From positions 190,001 through 254,000 of the forward strand of contig NZ_JALKCG010000002.1 in assembly GCF_023016525.1 (NCBI RefSeq): 64,000 nucleotides of DNA, given 5' to 3'. Below are positions 35,702-47,781 of this stretch, piece by piece. Numbering within the stretch: the stretch's first letter is position 1; every line of letters starts with the position of its first letter. The notes beneath the pieces were generated by a model, which was not told where the DNA came from, did no database searches, and saw only the letters and a list, made by a program, of their open reading frames with translations. The position numbers and the translations under genes are program-made. This DNA comes from Ancylobacter koreensis. Lineage in GTDB: Bacteria > Pseudomonadota > Alphaproteobacteria > Rhizobiales > Xanthobacteraceae.

Positions 35702-35776
35702 ACGGCGCGTCGCTTTTGTTTCTTCGGGATTGAAACCGGGCGTTTCCCGGACGACGGCTGCCTTGCCGCGCGCCGT

Positions 35777-36928
35777 TCAGGAGGCGGCCAGCCACGCCCT
35801 CGCCCGGCGGCGGATTGCCTTGAGCCCGGCCAGCACGGGCCGTTCCACCGCGATGAGGAAGAGCTGCCCGAGCGCCAGCGTGGCGAGGCAGGTGCCGAGG
35901 AACAGCATCGCCAGTCCCGAGGCCGAGACGGGCGCGTAGCTCACGAAGATCGCCGAGGCCGGCGCCACGATCAGCGGCACGTGCACGAGATAGATCGGGA
36001 AGGACAGCTCGCCCAGCCGCTGCAGCGGCGCGGTTTCCAGCACGCGCCGCAGCGGCGGCGTGATCAGCACCGCCACCAGCAGCAGCAGCGCGCCGGCCTG
36101 CCGCGGCCCGTCCCGGCCGAGGGAGGCGACGAACTGGCTCGCGAGGTCCTCGCCCGCCGCGCGGCCGGGATAGGTGGCGCCCAGCACCAGCCCGGCGAGG
36201 CCGAGGGCGGCGCCGAGCCACAGATGGTCGCGCAGCCGTCCGCGCAGCTCATAGACCAGCGCGCCGCCGCAGAAGGCGGCGAGGTAGAACAGGCCGAGCG
36301 CGGGAAAGACGACGAGGCCGAGCGCCATGGCAAGCGGCCGCGCGCCTCCGCGCAGCAGCGCGTAGCCGCCATAGATGAGCAGCGAGCCGAAGAACTCTGC
36401 CTGCATGGTCCAGAGCGGGTTGTTGAAGCGGGTGGTGCCCTCGACGAAAACGCCGATGGCGCCCTCCCAGATCGCCTGGCTCAGCGGGGGGATGGGCGGC
36501 TGGTAGGTCCAGCGGAACCACGGGCTGCCGGTGAGCGCCTGCACTTCGCGCGCGGCGTCGGGAAAGCTGACCAGCCAGGCCCAGGCGAGGATGGAGGAGG
36601 CGAGCGCCGGCACGCCGAGGCGCAGATAGCGCAGGCCGATCATCAGCGGCGCCTCGCGCGTGCTTTTCGGCGCGGAGGCGGCGAGCACGAAGCCGGACAG
36701 CACGAAGAACACCGCGACGGCGAAATGGCCGTTCCAGAAAAAGGCGAGCGGCGTGTCGAACAGGGAGAAGCCGGTGCGCGCCTTGTCGGCGAAGGGGCCG
36801 GGCGTGAAGGCGTAGAAGAAGTGGAAGACCACCACTGCGCAGGCGGCGACGCCGCGCAGCCCGTCGAGGCAGACCACCCGCGCCGTGCCCGCCGGCGCCT
36901 GGGGTGTTTCGGCGGCAAGCAGCGGCAT
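35777..36928 (-). CDS. Acyltransferase family 3 (OafA/YrhL-like) membrane protein
   Basis: A 383-residue acyltransferase-3 protein with about ten helices. It begins with the family start block VCLDGLRGVAACAVVVFHFF containing the conserved histidine, then FFVLSGFVL and NPLWTMQAEFFGSLL. Such enzymes move acetyl or other acyl groups onto extracytoplasmic sugars or lipids. It converges on bcsN and lies beside the cellulose genes, so acylation of an exopolysaccharide is a reasonable guess but not shown. The ATG at 36928 lacks a clear ribosome site; a longer in-frame start at 37027 is less like the family. Confidence 0.83.
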   Translation of the reverse strand: MPLLAAETPQAPAGTARVVCLDGLRGVAACAVVVFHFFYAFTPGPFADKARTGFSLFDTPLAFFWNGHFAVAVFFVLSGFVLAASAPKSTREAPLMIGLRYLRLGVPALASSILAWAWLVSFPDAAREVQALTGSPWFRWTYQPPIPPLSQAIWEGAIGVFVEGTTRFNNPLWTMQAEFFGSLLIYGGYALLRGGARPLAMALGLVVFPALGLFYLAAFCGGALVYELRGRLRDHLWLGAALGLAGLVLGATYPGRAAGEDLASQFVASLGRDGPRQAGALLLLVAVLITPPLRRVLETAPLQRLGELSFPIYLVHVPLIVAPASAIFVSYAPVSASGLAMLFLGTCLATLALGQLFLIAVERPVLAGLKAIRRRARAWLAAS

Positions 36929-37037
36929 TCGCGGCCCGGTTCGGCAATAAGGCGGGAGGGACGGGAGGGAGAAGACGGAGAGGCCGGAGAACAGGAGGCG
37001 GGGCGCCGCATGGCGCCCCGACAGCACAGCCCGGCGG

Positions 37038-37775
37038 CTACTGGCCCGAGGTGAGCGTGGCGACGTCGCGGCCGCCGTTGATCTTCTTGAGCTCGTTCAC
37101 ATAGTCTTCCGGGTACATCATGTGCCACGGGGTCTTCAGGCCCATGAAGGACGCCACCTGCCCGATGAACCAGGTGCAGTTGGTGGTCGTCGCGTTCCAG
37201 AACGGCGTCGTCTTCTGCAGCTTCTGGATATAGGCGAAGACCTTCGGCGCATCCTGATCGCTCAGATAGACGCGGTAATTGGCGAGCAGATATTCCTCGT
37301 CGAGATCGCCATAGGAAGCGCCGGTCTCCGAGGGCACCGGCATGACATGGCCGAGCACGTAGGGAACCGGGCTGTCGGTGGCCGGATGCAGGCCGGCGAC
37401 CTCGACCTCGCGCTCGCTCGACTTGCCGTACCACAGGAAGGCATGGCCGTAGCTGGCGGCGGTGCGGGCGCGGAAATCGACGTAATAGGGGCCGCGCGGC
37501 TGGGCGGCGCCGGGCTTGGAGGGGCCGGCGGCGGCGAGCGAGCTCGCGTCGGTCTTCTTGCGCGGCGTGGCCTGCGCGGCGGCGGCGGGCGGGGCGGTCG
37601 CGGCCTGTGCGGCCGTGGTCTGGGCGCCCTCCGCCTGCGCGTCACCGGTGGTGGCTGCCGGGGTCGTGCTGTCGGTCACGGCGGCGGCCGGCGAGATGCC
37701 GACGGCCAGGGCCGAAAAAGCGCAAAGCGCCACTGCGAGACAGCGGCGCTTTGCCTGGAGCGTAAATGTCATCAT
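37038..37775 (-). CDS. Exported protein of unknown function, possibly DUF4105/Lnb-like
   Basis: A 245-residue protein: signal peptide about 1-33, an Ala/Thr/Pro-rich spacer to about residue 95, then a compact domain with DFRARTAASYGHAFLWYG, HPATDSPVPYVLGHVMPVPSE and TTTNCTWFIGQVASFMGL. The conserved His (YGHAF) and Cys (NCTWF) could form a thiol catalytic pair, as in DUF4105/Lnb-like proteins, but this is only suggestive. GAGGTG precedes the ATG by eight bases. It follows the acyltransferase gene's upstream end by about 109 bases on the same strand. Confidence 0.6.
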   Translation of the reverse strand: MMTFTLQAKRRCLAVALCAFSALAVGISPAAAVTDSTTPAATTGDAQAEGAQTTAAQAATAPPAAAAQATPRKKTDASSLAAAGPSKPGAAQPRGPYYVDFRARTAASYGHAFLWYGKSSEREVEVAGLHPATDSPVPYVLGHVMPVPSETGASYGDLDEEYLLANYRVYLSDQDAPKVFAYIQKLQKTTPFWNATTTNCTWFIGQVASFMGLKTPWHMMYPEDYVNELKKINGGRDVATLTSGQ

Positions 37776-37879
37776 GCCAGCACCTCGTCGCTTCTCGTTC
37801 TGGATCGCATGCAGGATCGGGCCCGCCGCGGTCATGTCAAACAAGACGCGACAACCGGGAGCGGGCCCGATGCCGAAAA

Positions 37880-38047
37880 TCAGCCCTTGGTGACGACCGG
37901 CGACTTGCCGACCGGGGTCTTGCCGATCGGGGCCTTGCCGATCGGGGCGGCTTCAGCCTTGACCGGCTGCGGCTGCGGGAGGTCGGCGGCCAGGGCGCCA
38001 CCCACCATGAGAACCGACACGGACGCGACGAGCAGAGTCTTGATCAT
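37880..38047 (-). CDS. Small exported protein with PIGK repeats
   Basis: A 55-residue protein: signal peptide MIKTLLVASVSVLMVGGALA, then a short mature part with three near-repeats APIGK, APIGK, TPVGK and a basic end. The repeats are visible in the DNA as 15-base copies. AGAAGG lies nine bases before the ATG at 38047. Function unknown; the frame extends upstream to 38200 but the signal peptide fixes the start. Confidence 0.6.
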   Translation of the reverse strand: MIKTLLVASVSVLMVGGALAADLPQPQPVKAEAAPIGKAPIGKTPVGKSPVVTKG

Positions 38048-38293
38048 AGGTGAATACCTTCTATTGGTAAGGTTAACGGCCGGCCTACGGGGCAACCGAG
38101 GTCTCGTCGGGACCAAGAAATAATCCGTCCCGGCAACGCGTGCAATTGAACCGGCGGCGCCACGCCGGGATGCACCGGTGGTTTTGTCCGACTGTTGCAA
38201 AAATGGCGCGAAACCCTGTCGTTACGCCATGTCTAGCGATACGGGGGCGGTCGTGCGGGGCTGTTTCTGGTATCAACCGGCCATCGCCCTTCG

Positions 38294-38833
38294 ATGAGCC
38301 CGGACATGACCATGCGTAAGTTTTCCATGCTTGCCGCGCTCGCGGCATCGCTTTTCCTCGCCGCTTCCGGCGCGGCCCCCGAGGCGCTGGCGCGCGAGAC
38401 GGTCGCCTTCGAGAAGCCGGGCTATGCCCCCGGCACCATCGTCGTCAGCACGCGCGAGCGCCGGCTCTATCTCGTGCTCGGCGAGGGCAAGGCGCTGCGC
38501 TATCCGGTGGCGGTGGGCCGCCAGGGCAAGCAGTGGCAGGGCACGGTGCGCATCGACGGCAAATATGTCCGCCCCGCCTGGTCGCCCCCGGAGGAAATCC
38601 GCCGCGACAATCCCAAGCTTCCGGACGTCATCCCCGGCGGCACGCCGGAAAATCCGATGGGCGAGCGCGCCATGACGCTTTCCGGCGGCGGGCAATACGC
38701 GATCCACGGCACCAACCGGCCGAAGTCGATCGGCACCTATGCGTCCTATGGCTGCGTGCGCATGCATAATGACGACATCATCGACCTGTTCGGCCGCGTC
38801 GGCGTCGGCACGCCGGTGGTGATGCTGCCCTGA
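38294..38833 (+). CDS. L,D-transpeptidase (ErfK/YbiS/YcfS/YnhG family)
   Basis: A 179-residue exported YkuD-domain protein. Signal peptide to about residue 34 (AALAASLFLAASGAAPEALA), substrate-binding strand TIVVSTRERRLYLV, and the catalytic block HGTNRPKSIGTYASYGCVRM with the active cysteine. It would form 3-3 peptidoglycan cross-links or attach proteins to peptidoglycan in the periplasm. Three in-frame ATGs (38294, 38306, 38312) fit a signal peptide and no ribosome site separates them. A bidirectional terminator follows. Confidence 0.9.
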   Translation: MSPDMTMRKFSMLAALAASLFLAASGAAPEALARETVAFEKPGYAPGTIVVSTRERRLYLVLGEGKALRYPVAVGRQGKQWQGTVRIDGKYVRPAWSPPEEIRRDNPKLPDVIPGGTPENPMGERAMTLSGGGQYAIHGTNRPKSIGTYASYGCVRMHNDDIIDLFGRVGVGTPVVMLP

Positions 38834-38897
38834 AGCGAGGCCGGCGGCTAGGTTCGGTTCATCTTCCGAGCCGGGCCCCCACTGGACCCGCCGAACG

Positions 38898-38930
38898 AAA
38901 AAGGCCCGCGCGAGCGGGCCTTTCTGTTTG
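38898..38930. terminator. Bidirectional intrinsic terminator
   Basis: AAGGCCCGC and GCGGGCCTT pair perfectly around a GCGA loop, with a run of A on one side and T on the other. It lies between the convergent L,D-transpeptidase and pyruvate kinase genes and should serve both. Confidence 0.8.
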
Positions 38931-38953
38931 GAGAGCGTGGCGCCGACGCCGGC

Positions 38954-40501
38954 TCAGTCCGCCTTGGCGCGGACCGGCGCCGAGCGAACGGCATCGCCGC
39001 CGGCGCTCTTGGCGGCGGCGCGCGGGCGAACCGTGTCGGTGCTGTCCTCGCCCTGCGGCTTGCGGGCGGTCATGGTCTTGTCGACGGTGACGAGGCGCAG
39101 CACGTTGGTGGTGCCGGGGGTAGCGAAGGGCACGCCGGCGGTGATGGCGATCTTGTCGCCCTCCTTGGCGAAGCCGTGGTCTACCGTCACCTGCGTCGCC
39201 TTGGCGGCCATCTCGCCGAAGGTGTGGATCTCCTCCGGAGCGTGCACCACGTGGACGCCATAGGACATCACGAGGCGGCGGGCGGTGGAGAGCTGGCTGG
39301 CGATGCCGATGATCGGGATGCGCGGGCGCTCGCGCGCCGCGTGCAGCGTGGTGGTGCCCGACAGCGTGTAGGTGACGATGGCGGCGGCATCGATCGACAG
39401 CGCGGCCTGGTAGGCGGCCTGCGTCACCGCGTCGGCCACCGAGTGGCCGGCATCGGGACGCTGCGATTCGATGATGGCGCGGTAGCCTTCGTCGCGCTCC
39501 ACCTGCTTGATGATCTGGTCCATCATCGCCACGGCCTCGACCGGATACTGGCCGGCCGCGCTTTCGGCGGAGAGCATCACCGCGTCGGCGCCGTCATAGA
39601 CGGCGGTGGCGACGTCGGAGACCTCGGCGCGGGTCGGCACCGGGGCGCTGATCATCGATTCGAGCATCTGCGTCGCCACGATCACCGGCTTGCCGAGGCG
39701 GCGGGATTCGCGGATGACGCGCTTCTGCAGCGCCGGGATTTCGGGCAGCGAGAGCTCCACGCCGAGATCGCCGCGCGCCACCATGATGCTGTCGGACAGC
39801 TCGGTGAGGCGGGTGAGGTGCTCGACCGCCAGCGGCTTCTCCAGCTTCAGGTTCACCTGGGCGCGGCCCTGGATGAGTTCCTTGGCCTCGATCACGTCCT
39901 CGGGGCGCTGCACGAAGGAGAGGGCGATCCATTCGACGCCGAGGTCGAGCGCGAAGAACAGGTCCGAGCGGTCCTTGTCGGTGAGCGCCGAGACCGGCAG
40001 CAGCACGTCGGGGACGTTGAAGCCCTTGTTGTTGGAGAGCTTGGTGCCGGCGACCACCTCGGCCTCGATGAAGCCGGCGCCCTTCTTGACGACGCGCACG
40101 CGCACCTTGCCGTCGTCGAGCAGGACGGTGGAGCCCTCATGCAGGGCTTCGAGGATTTCCGGGTGCGGGATCGGCACGCGCTTCTCGTCGCCGGGCGTCG
40201 TGTCGGTGTCGAAGCGCAGCGTGGTGCCGGGGGTCAGGTTGATGAAGCCGTCGACGAAGCGGCCGAGGCGCAGCTTCGGGCCCTGAAGGTCGGCCAGCAC
40301 GCCGATGGGGCGGCCGACGTCCTTTTCCAGCGCGCGGACGGCGCCGAGCACGCGGCCATGGTTCTCCTGAGTGCCGTGGCTGAAGTTCAGCCGGAACACG
40401 TCGACCCCGGCCTCGTAAAGGGCCTTGATCTTGTCCGGGCTTGAAGAAGCCGGACCCAGCGTCGCCACGATCTTGGTCGCGCGTCCACGCTTGCTCACCA
40501 T
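38954..40501 (-). CDS. pyk: Pyruvate kinase
   Basis: A 515-residue pyruvate kinase, converting phosphoenolpyruvate and ADP to pyruvate and ATP. TKIVATLGPASSS, FRLNFSHGT, the catalytic lysine region with VARGDLGVE, the signature LGKPVIVATQMLESMI and AVMLSAESAAGQYPVEAV are all present, and GTTTLHAARERPR is in the C-terminal domain. About 35 residues beyond the usual end (TARKPQGEDSTDTVRPRAAA) form a charged, low-complexity tail. GGAGG lies five bases before the ATG at 40501. Divergent from pyruvate carboxylase, so the two main pyruvate reactions share a control region. Confidence 0.96.
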   Translation of the reverse strand: MVSKRGRATKIVATLGPASSSPDKIKALYEAGVDVFRLNFSHGTQENHGRVLGAVRALEKDVGRPIGVLADLQGPKLRLGRFVDGFINLTPGTTLRFDTDTTPGDEKRVPIPHPEILEALHEGSTVLLDDGKVRVRVVKKGAGFIEAEVVAGTKLSNNKGFNVPDVLLPVSALTDKDRSDLFFALDLGVEWIALSFVQRPEDVIEAKELIQGRAQVNLKLEKPLAVEHLTRLTELSDSIMVARGDLGVELSLPEIPALQKRVIRESRRLGKPVIVATQMLESMISAPVPTRAEVSDVATAVYDGADAVMLSAESAAGQYPVEAVAMMDQIIKQVERDEGYRAIIESQRPDAGHSVADAVTQAAYQAALSIDAAAIVTYTLSGTTTLHAARERPRIPIIGIASQLSTARRLVMSYGVHVVHAPEEIHTFGEMAAKATQVTVDHGFAKEGDKIAITAGVPFATPGTTNVLRLVTVDKTMTARKPQGEDSTDTVRPRAAAKSAGGDAVRSAPVRAKAD

Positions 40502-40929
40502 GATATCCTCCGTCGTGCCTGCGCCGATGCGCGGCACCGGCTCGTCCTCATATGGACCAAAAGTAGGGTCCTGTCTCCCGGATGTTATCTTGCACCGCAG
40601 CGTGTCCGTTTCGCGACGCGGCGGGGACCGTCGGGGCTCTGCGCACCGCTCTTTACGCCTCGCGAGGCCAGCAGCGGCGCCGTTTTGCGGCAGACGGACG
40701 GCAGCGGCGCGAGCGCCGGATTCTCCTTGCTGGTATTCGGAATTCTGTATACCAATAGAAGGGTCACGCGTGGGTCTTCGGCCTCCGCCCCGCGGTATTC
40801 CGGCATGGCTGATGCATCGGCCACGGGGATTCCGGCGGCGGCGGGCACAGCGCCCCATAGTCCGCAGCCAGATGCAGGTTTCGACGTTTCCGCCAACTCG
40901 CAGACCGCAACCTAAAGGCATCGGCAGCC
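40502..40929. promoter_or_regulatory. pyk / pyc divergent control region with palindrome
   Basis: A 428-base gap without a convincing gene. It contains the inverted repeat TGGTAT (40731-40736), 12-base spacer, ATACCA (40749-40754). These half-sites resemble GntR-family operators of the TTGGTATACCAA kind, though the spacer is wider. The site is 177 bases before pyc and 231 before pyk. Confidence 0.45.
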
Positions 40930-44397
<3,468 letters not shown>

Positions 44398-44484
44398 GGC
44401 GGCGACGACATGACGTGCCTCCGGACCGGCAAGGCCCGCAGGCAAGAAACATAATCGGCTAACGACCTTCTTGGGAGGAAGGCA

Positions 44485-45636
44485 ATGCGTCTGGCAGTAC
44501 TGAAGGAAGACCTGACCGTCGAACCGCGCGTGGCGGGCTCGCCGGATACGGTCCGGCGCTATCTTGGTCTTGGAGCGGAGGTTTTTGTCGCGTCGGGTGC
44601 GGGATTGGCGTCTGGGATCGGCGACGGGGAGTATGAGGGGGCGGGGGCGAAGGTGGTGGCGGACAACGCTGCGGCGGTCGCCGGGGCGGATATCGTGCTC
44701 GGTGTGCGGCGTCCGGCGGCGGCGGCGCTTGCCGGGGCGAACCGGGGCGCGCTGGTGATCGCCATCGCCGACCCGCACGGGCAGGAGGCGGCGCTGGGCG
44801 AGATCGCCGGCACGGGCGTCTCGCTGTTCGCGATGGAGCTGATGCCGCGCATCACCCGCGCGCAGGTGATGGACGTGCTGTCCAGCCAGGCGAACCTCGC
44901 CGGCTACCGGGCGGTGGTGGACGCGGCGGCCGAGTTCGGCCGGGCCTTCCCGATGATGATGACGGCGGCGGGCACGGTGCCGGCGGCGCGGGTGTTCGTG
45001 ATGGGCGCGGGCGTGGCCGGCCTTCAGGCGATCGCCACGGCGCGGCGCCTTGGCGCGGTGGTCTCGGCCACCGACGTGCGCCCGGCCTCGAAGGAGCAGG
45101 TGGAGAGCCTCGGGGCCAAGTTCATCGCGGTCGAGGACGAGGAGTTCAAGCAGGCCGAGACGGCCGGCGGCTACGCCAAGGCGATGTCGGCGGAGTACCA
45201 GGCCAAGCAGGCGGCGCTGACGGCGAGCCATATCGCCAAGCAGGACATCGTCATCACCACGGCGCTGATCCCCGGCCGGGCGGCGCCGAAGCTGGTGTCG
45301 GCCGACATGGTGGCGTCGATGAAGCCGGGCTCGGTGCTGATCGACCTGGCGGTGGAGCGCGGCGGCAATGTCGAGGGCGCGGTCGCGGGGGACGTCGTCA
45401 CCACGGCGAACGGCGTGAAGATCGTCGGGCATCTCAACGTGCCGGGGCGGCTCGCGGCGACGGCCTCGCAGCTCTACGCCAAGAACCTGTACGCCTTCGT
45501 GGAGACGCTGGTGGACAAGGGCACGAAGAGCCTGGCGGTGAAGTGGGACGACGAGCTGGTGAAGGCGACGCTGCTGACGCGGGACGGCGCGGTGGTGCAC
45601 CCGTCCTTCGCGCCGGCGGCAGTGACGGCGGCCTAG
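44485..45636 (+). CDS. pntAA: NAD(P) transhydrogenase subunit alpha part 1
   Basis: A 383-residue NAD(H)-binding component (domain I) of the proton-translocating transhydrogenase. LKEDLTVEPRVAGSPDTV, PMMMTAAGTVPAARVFVMGAGVAGLQAIATARRLGA (Rossmann fold), DVRPASKEQVESLGAKF and KPGSVLIDLAVERGGN are hallmark blocks. It is split from the membrane part, as in Rhodospirillum and most alphaproteobacteria. GGGAGGAAGGC precedes the ATG. Codon use leans to GGG, GCG, GTG and CGG, unlike the GCC/GGC-rich neighbours. Confidence 0.95.
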   Translation: MRLAVLKEDLTVEPRVAGSPDTVRRYLGLGAEVFVASGAGLASGIGDGEYEGAGAKVVADNAAAVAGADIVLGVRRPAAAALAGANRGALVIAIADPHGQEAALGEIAGTGVSLFAMELMPRITRAQVMDVLSSQANLAGYRAVVDAAAEFGRAFPMMMTAAGTVPAARVFVMGAGVAGLQAIATARRLGAVVSATDVRPASKEQVESLGAKFIAVEDEEFKQAETAGGYAKAMSAEYQAKQAALTASHIAKQDIVITTALIPGRAAPKLVSADMVASMKPGSVLIDLAVERGGNVEGAVAGDVVTTANGVKIVGHLNVPGRLAATASQLYAKNLYAFVETLVDKGTKSLAVKWDDELVKATLLTRDGAVVHPSFAPAAVTAA

Positions 45637-45766
45637 GCCGCGCCGGAGCGAGCTGAACCTGCGGGCGCGCGCGGCGCGCGCCCGGCGCAGAGCGATGATG
45701 AAGAGGCGGGCGGCGCGGGCAGGCGCGGCACGCGCCTCGTGAACAGACGTCAGGGGATTGAGGGAA

Positions 45767-46246
45767 ATGGCCAATCCGGCAACGGGCGACGCGGTCGCCC
45801 AGAACGCGGTCGAGGGAGCGCGCATGGCGGCCGAGGTGGCGCGCCAGGCGGCCCAGGCGGCGCAGGCCTATGCGGAAGCGGCGGCGCAGAACTATGCGGA
45901 GATCGCGGGACAGGCGGCGGGCGCGGCGGCGCACGCGCTCACCGGCGGGGCGATCGACCCGTTCGTGTTCCGGCTCGCCATCTTCGTGCTGGCGGTGTGC
46001 GTCGGCTATTACGTGGTGTGGTCGGTGACGCCGGCGCTGCACACGCCGCTGATGAGCGTGACCAACGCGATCTCCTCGGTGATCGTGGTGGGCGCGCTCC
46101 TCGCGGTGGGCGTCGACACGGTAGCCGAGGGCACGGAATGGGCGCGCGGCTTCGGCTTTGTCGGGCTCGTGCTGGCGGCGGTGAACATCTTCGGCGGGTT
46201 CCTGGTGACCAGCCGGATGCTCGCCATGTACTCGAAGAAGAAGTGA
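45767..46246 (+). CDS. pntAB: NAD(P) transhydrogenase subunit alpha part 2
   Basis: A 159-residue membrane component. An alanine-rich N-terminal extension of about 60 residues (VARQAAQAAQAYAEAAAQ, probably an amphipathic helix) precedes IDPFVFRLAIFVLAVCVGYYVV, PLMSVTNAISSVIVVGALLAVG and a third helix ending VTSRMLAMY, all conserved in PntAB. The ATG at 45767 has GAGGGA just upstream; a TTG at 45758 is unnecessary. The usual protein is about 100-140 residues, so the Ala-rich extension is longer than average. Ten bases before pntB. Confidence 0.93.
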   Translation: MANPATGDAVAQNAVEGARMAAEVARQAAQAAQAYAEAAAQNYAEIAGQAAGAAAHALTGGAIDPFVFRLAIFVLAVCVGYYVVWSVTPALHTPLMSVTNAISSVIVVGALLAVGVDTVAEGTEWARGFGFVGLVLAAVNIFGGFLVTSRMLAMYSKKK

Positions 46247-46256
46247 GGGCGCCCCG

Positions 46257-47660
46257 ATGAACGCCAATCTGGTCGCGCTTCTGTACCTCGTCTCGGGGGT
46301 GCTGTTCATCCTGGCGCTGCGCGGGCTGTCGAGCCCGGTGACGTCCCGCCAGGGCAATCTGTTCGGCATGGTCGGCATGACCATCGCCATCGTGACGACG
46401 CTGGCGGCCTCGCCGCCGGCGGGTCTGGGCGGCTGGGCGCTGGTGCTCGGCGGCCTCGCCATCGGCGGCGGGCTAGGGGCGGTGATCGCGCGCAAGATCG
46501 CGATGACGCAGATGCCCCAGCTTGTGGCGGCCTTCCACTCGCTGGTGGGCCTCGCGGCGGTGATGGTGGCGGCGGCGGCGCTCTACGCGCCGGGCGCCTT
46601 CGGCATCGGCGCGCCGGGCGAGATCCACGCGCAGGCGCTGATCGAGATGAGCCTGGGCGTCGCCATCGGCGCCATCACCTTTACAGGTTCCGTGATCGCG
46701 TTTGCCAAGCTGAACGGCAATATGAGCGGCAAGCCGATCCTGCTGCCGGGCCGGCACGTCATCAATGCGGGCCTCGCCCTGCTGATCGTGGTGCTGATCG
46801 GCGTGCTCACCATGACCGAGAGCCACACGGTGTTCTGGCTGATCGTGATCGCCAGCCTGGTGTTCGGCGGCCTGCTGATCATCCCGATCGGCGGCGCCGA
46901 CATGCCGGTGGTGGTGTCGATGCTGAACTCCTACTCGGGCTGGGCGGCGGCGGGCATCGGCTTCACGCTGGGCAACACGGCGCTGATCATCACCGGCGCG
47001 CTGGTGGGCTCCTCGGGCGCGATCCTGTCCTACATCATGTGCAAGGGCATGAACCGCTCCTTCGTCTCGGTGATCCTGGGCGGGTTCGGCGGCGACAGCG
47101 CCTCCGGCCCGGCGGGGGCGGCGGAGACGCGGCCCGTCAAGCAGGGCTCGGCCGAGGACGCGGCCTTCATCATGAAGAACGCGGCGAAGGTGATCATCGT
47201 GCCGGGCTACGGCATGGCGGTGGCGCAGGCGCAGCACGCGCTGCGCGAGATGGCGGACAAGCTGAAGGAGGAGGGCGTCGAGGTGAAATACGCCATCCAT
47301 CCGGTGGCGGGCCGCATGCCCGGGCACATGAACGTGCTGCTGGCGGAAGCCAACGTTCCCTATGACGAGGTGTTCGAGCTGGAGGACATCAACTCGGAGT
47401 TCGCGCAGGCGGATGTGGCCTTCGTCATCGGCGCCAACGACGTGACCAACCCGGCGGCGAAGACCGACCCAACCTCGGCGATCTACGGCATGCCGATCCT
47501 GGACGTGGAGAAGGCCAAGACCGTGCTGTTCATCAAGCGCGGCATGGCGGCCGGCTATGCCGGCGTCGAGAACGAGCTGTTCTTCCGCGACAACACCATG
47601 ATGCTCTTCGCCGACGCCAAGAAAATGGTCGAGGACGTCGTCAAGAACCTCAATCACTGA
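46257..47660 (+). CDS. pntB: NAD(P) transhydrogenase subunit beta
   Basis: A 467-residue subunit: nine or so membrane helices that form the proton channel (DMPVVVSMLNSYSGWAAAGIGF), then the NADP(H)-binding domain III (VIIVPGYGMAVAQAQHAL, HPVAGRMPGHMNVLLAEA, DVAFVIGANDVTNPAA, IYGMPILDVEKAKTV). Complete for the family. Ends the pntAA-pntAB-pntB operon and is followed by a strong terminator. It supplies NADPH from NADH using the proton gradient. Confidence 0.97.
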   Translation: MNANLVALLYLVSGVLFILALRGLSSPVTSRQGNLFGMVGMTIAIVTTLAASPPAGLGGWALVLGGLAIGGGLGAVIARKIAMTQMPQLVAAFHSLVGLAAVMVAAAALYAPGAFGIGAPGEIHAQALIEMSLGVAIGAITFTGSVIAFAKLNGNMSGKPILLPGRHVINAGLALLIVVLIGVLTMTESHTVFWLIVIASLVFGGLLIIPIGGADMPVVVSMLNSYSGWAAAGIGFTLGNTALIITGALVGSSGAILSYIMCKGMNRSFVSVILGGFGGDSASGPAGAAETRPVKQGSAEDAAFIMKNAAKVIIVPGYGMAVAQAQHALREMADKLKEEGVEVKYAIHPVAGRMPGHMNVLLAEANVPYDEVFELEDINSEFAQADVAFVIGANDVTNPAAKTDPTSAIYGMPILDVEKAKTVLFIKRGMAAGYAGVENELFFRDNTMMLFADAKKMVEDVVKNLNH

Positions 47661-47681
47661 CACGGGCCGGGACTCAAGGAC

Positions 47682-47720
47682 AAGGGCGGCCGGGAGCCAT
47701 TCCGGCCGCCCTTTTCTTTT
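47682..47720 (+). terminator. Intrinsic terminator after pntB
   Basis: AAGGGCGGCCGG pairs with CCGGCCGCCCTT around an eight-base loop, followed by TTTTCTTTT. Ends the transhydrogenase operon. Confidence 0.9.
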
Positions 47721-47781
47721 ATGTGGCGCTGCGGCAGGCCGCTTAACCCGCTGTCAACCAAACCCCGCGTAGCGTCCGCTC

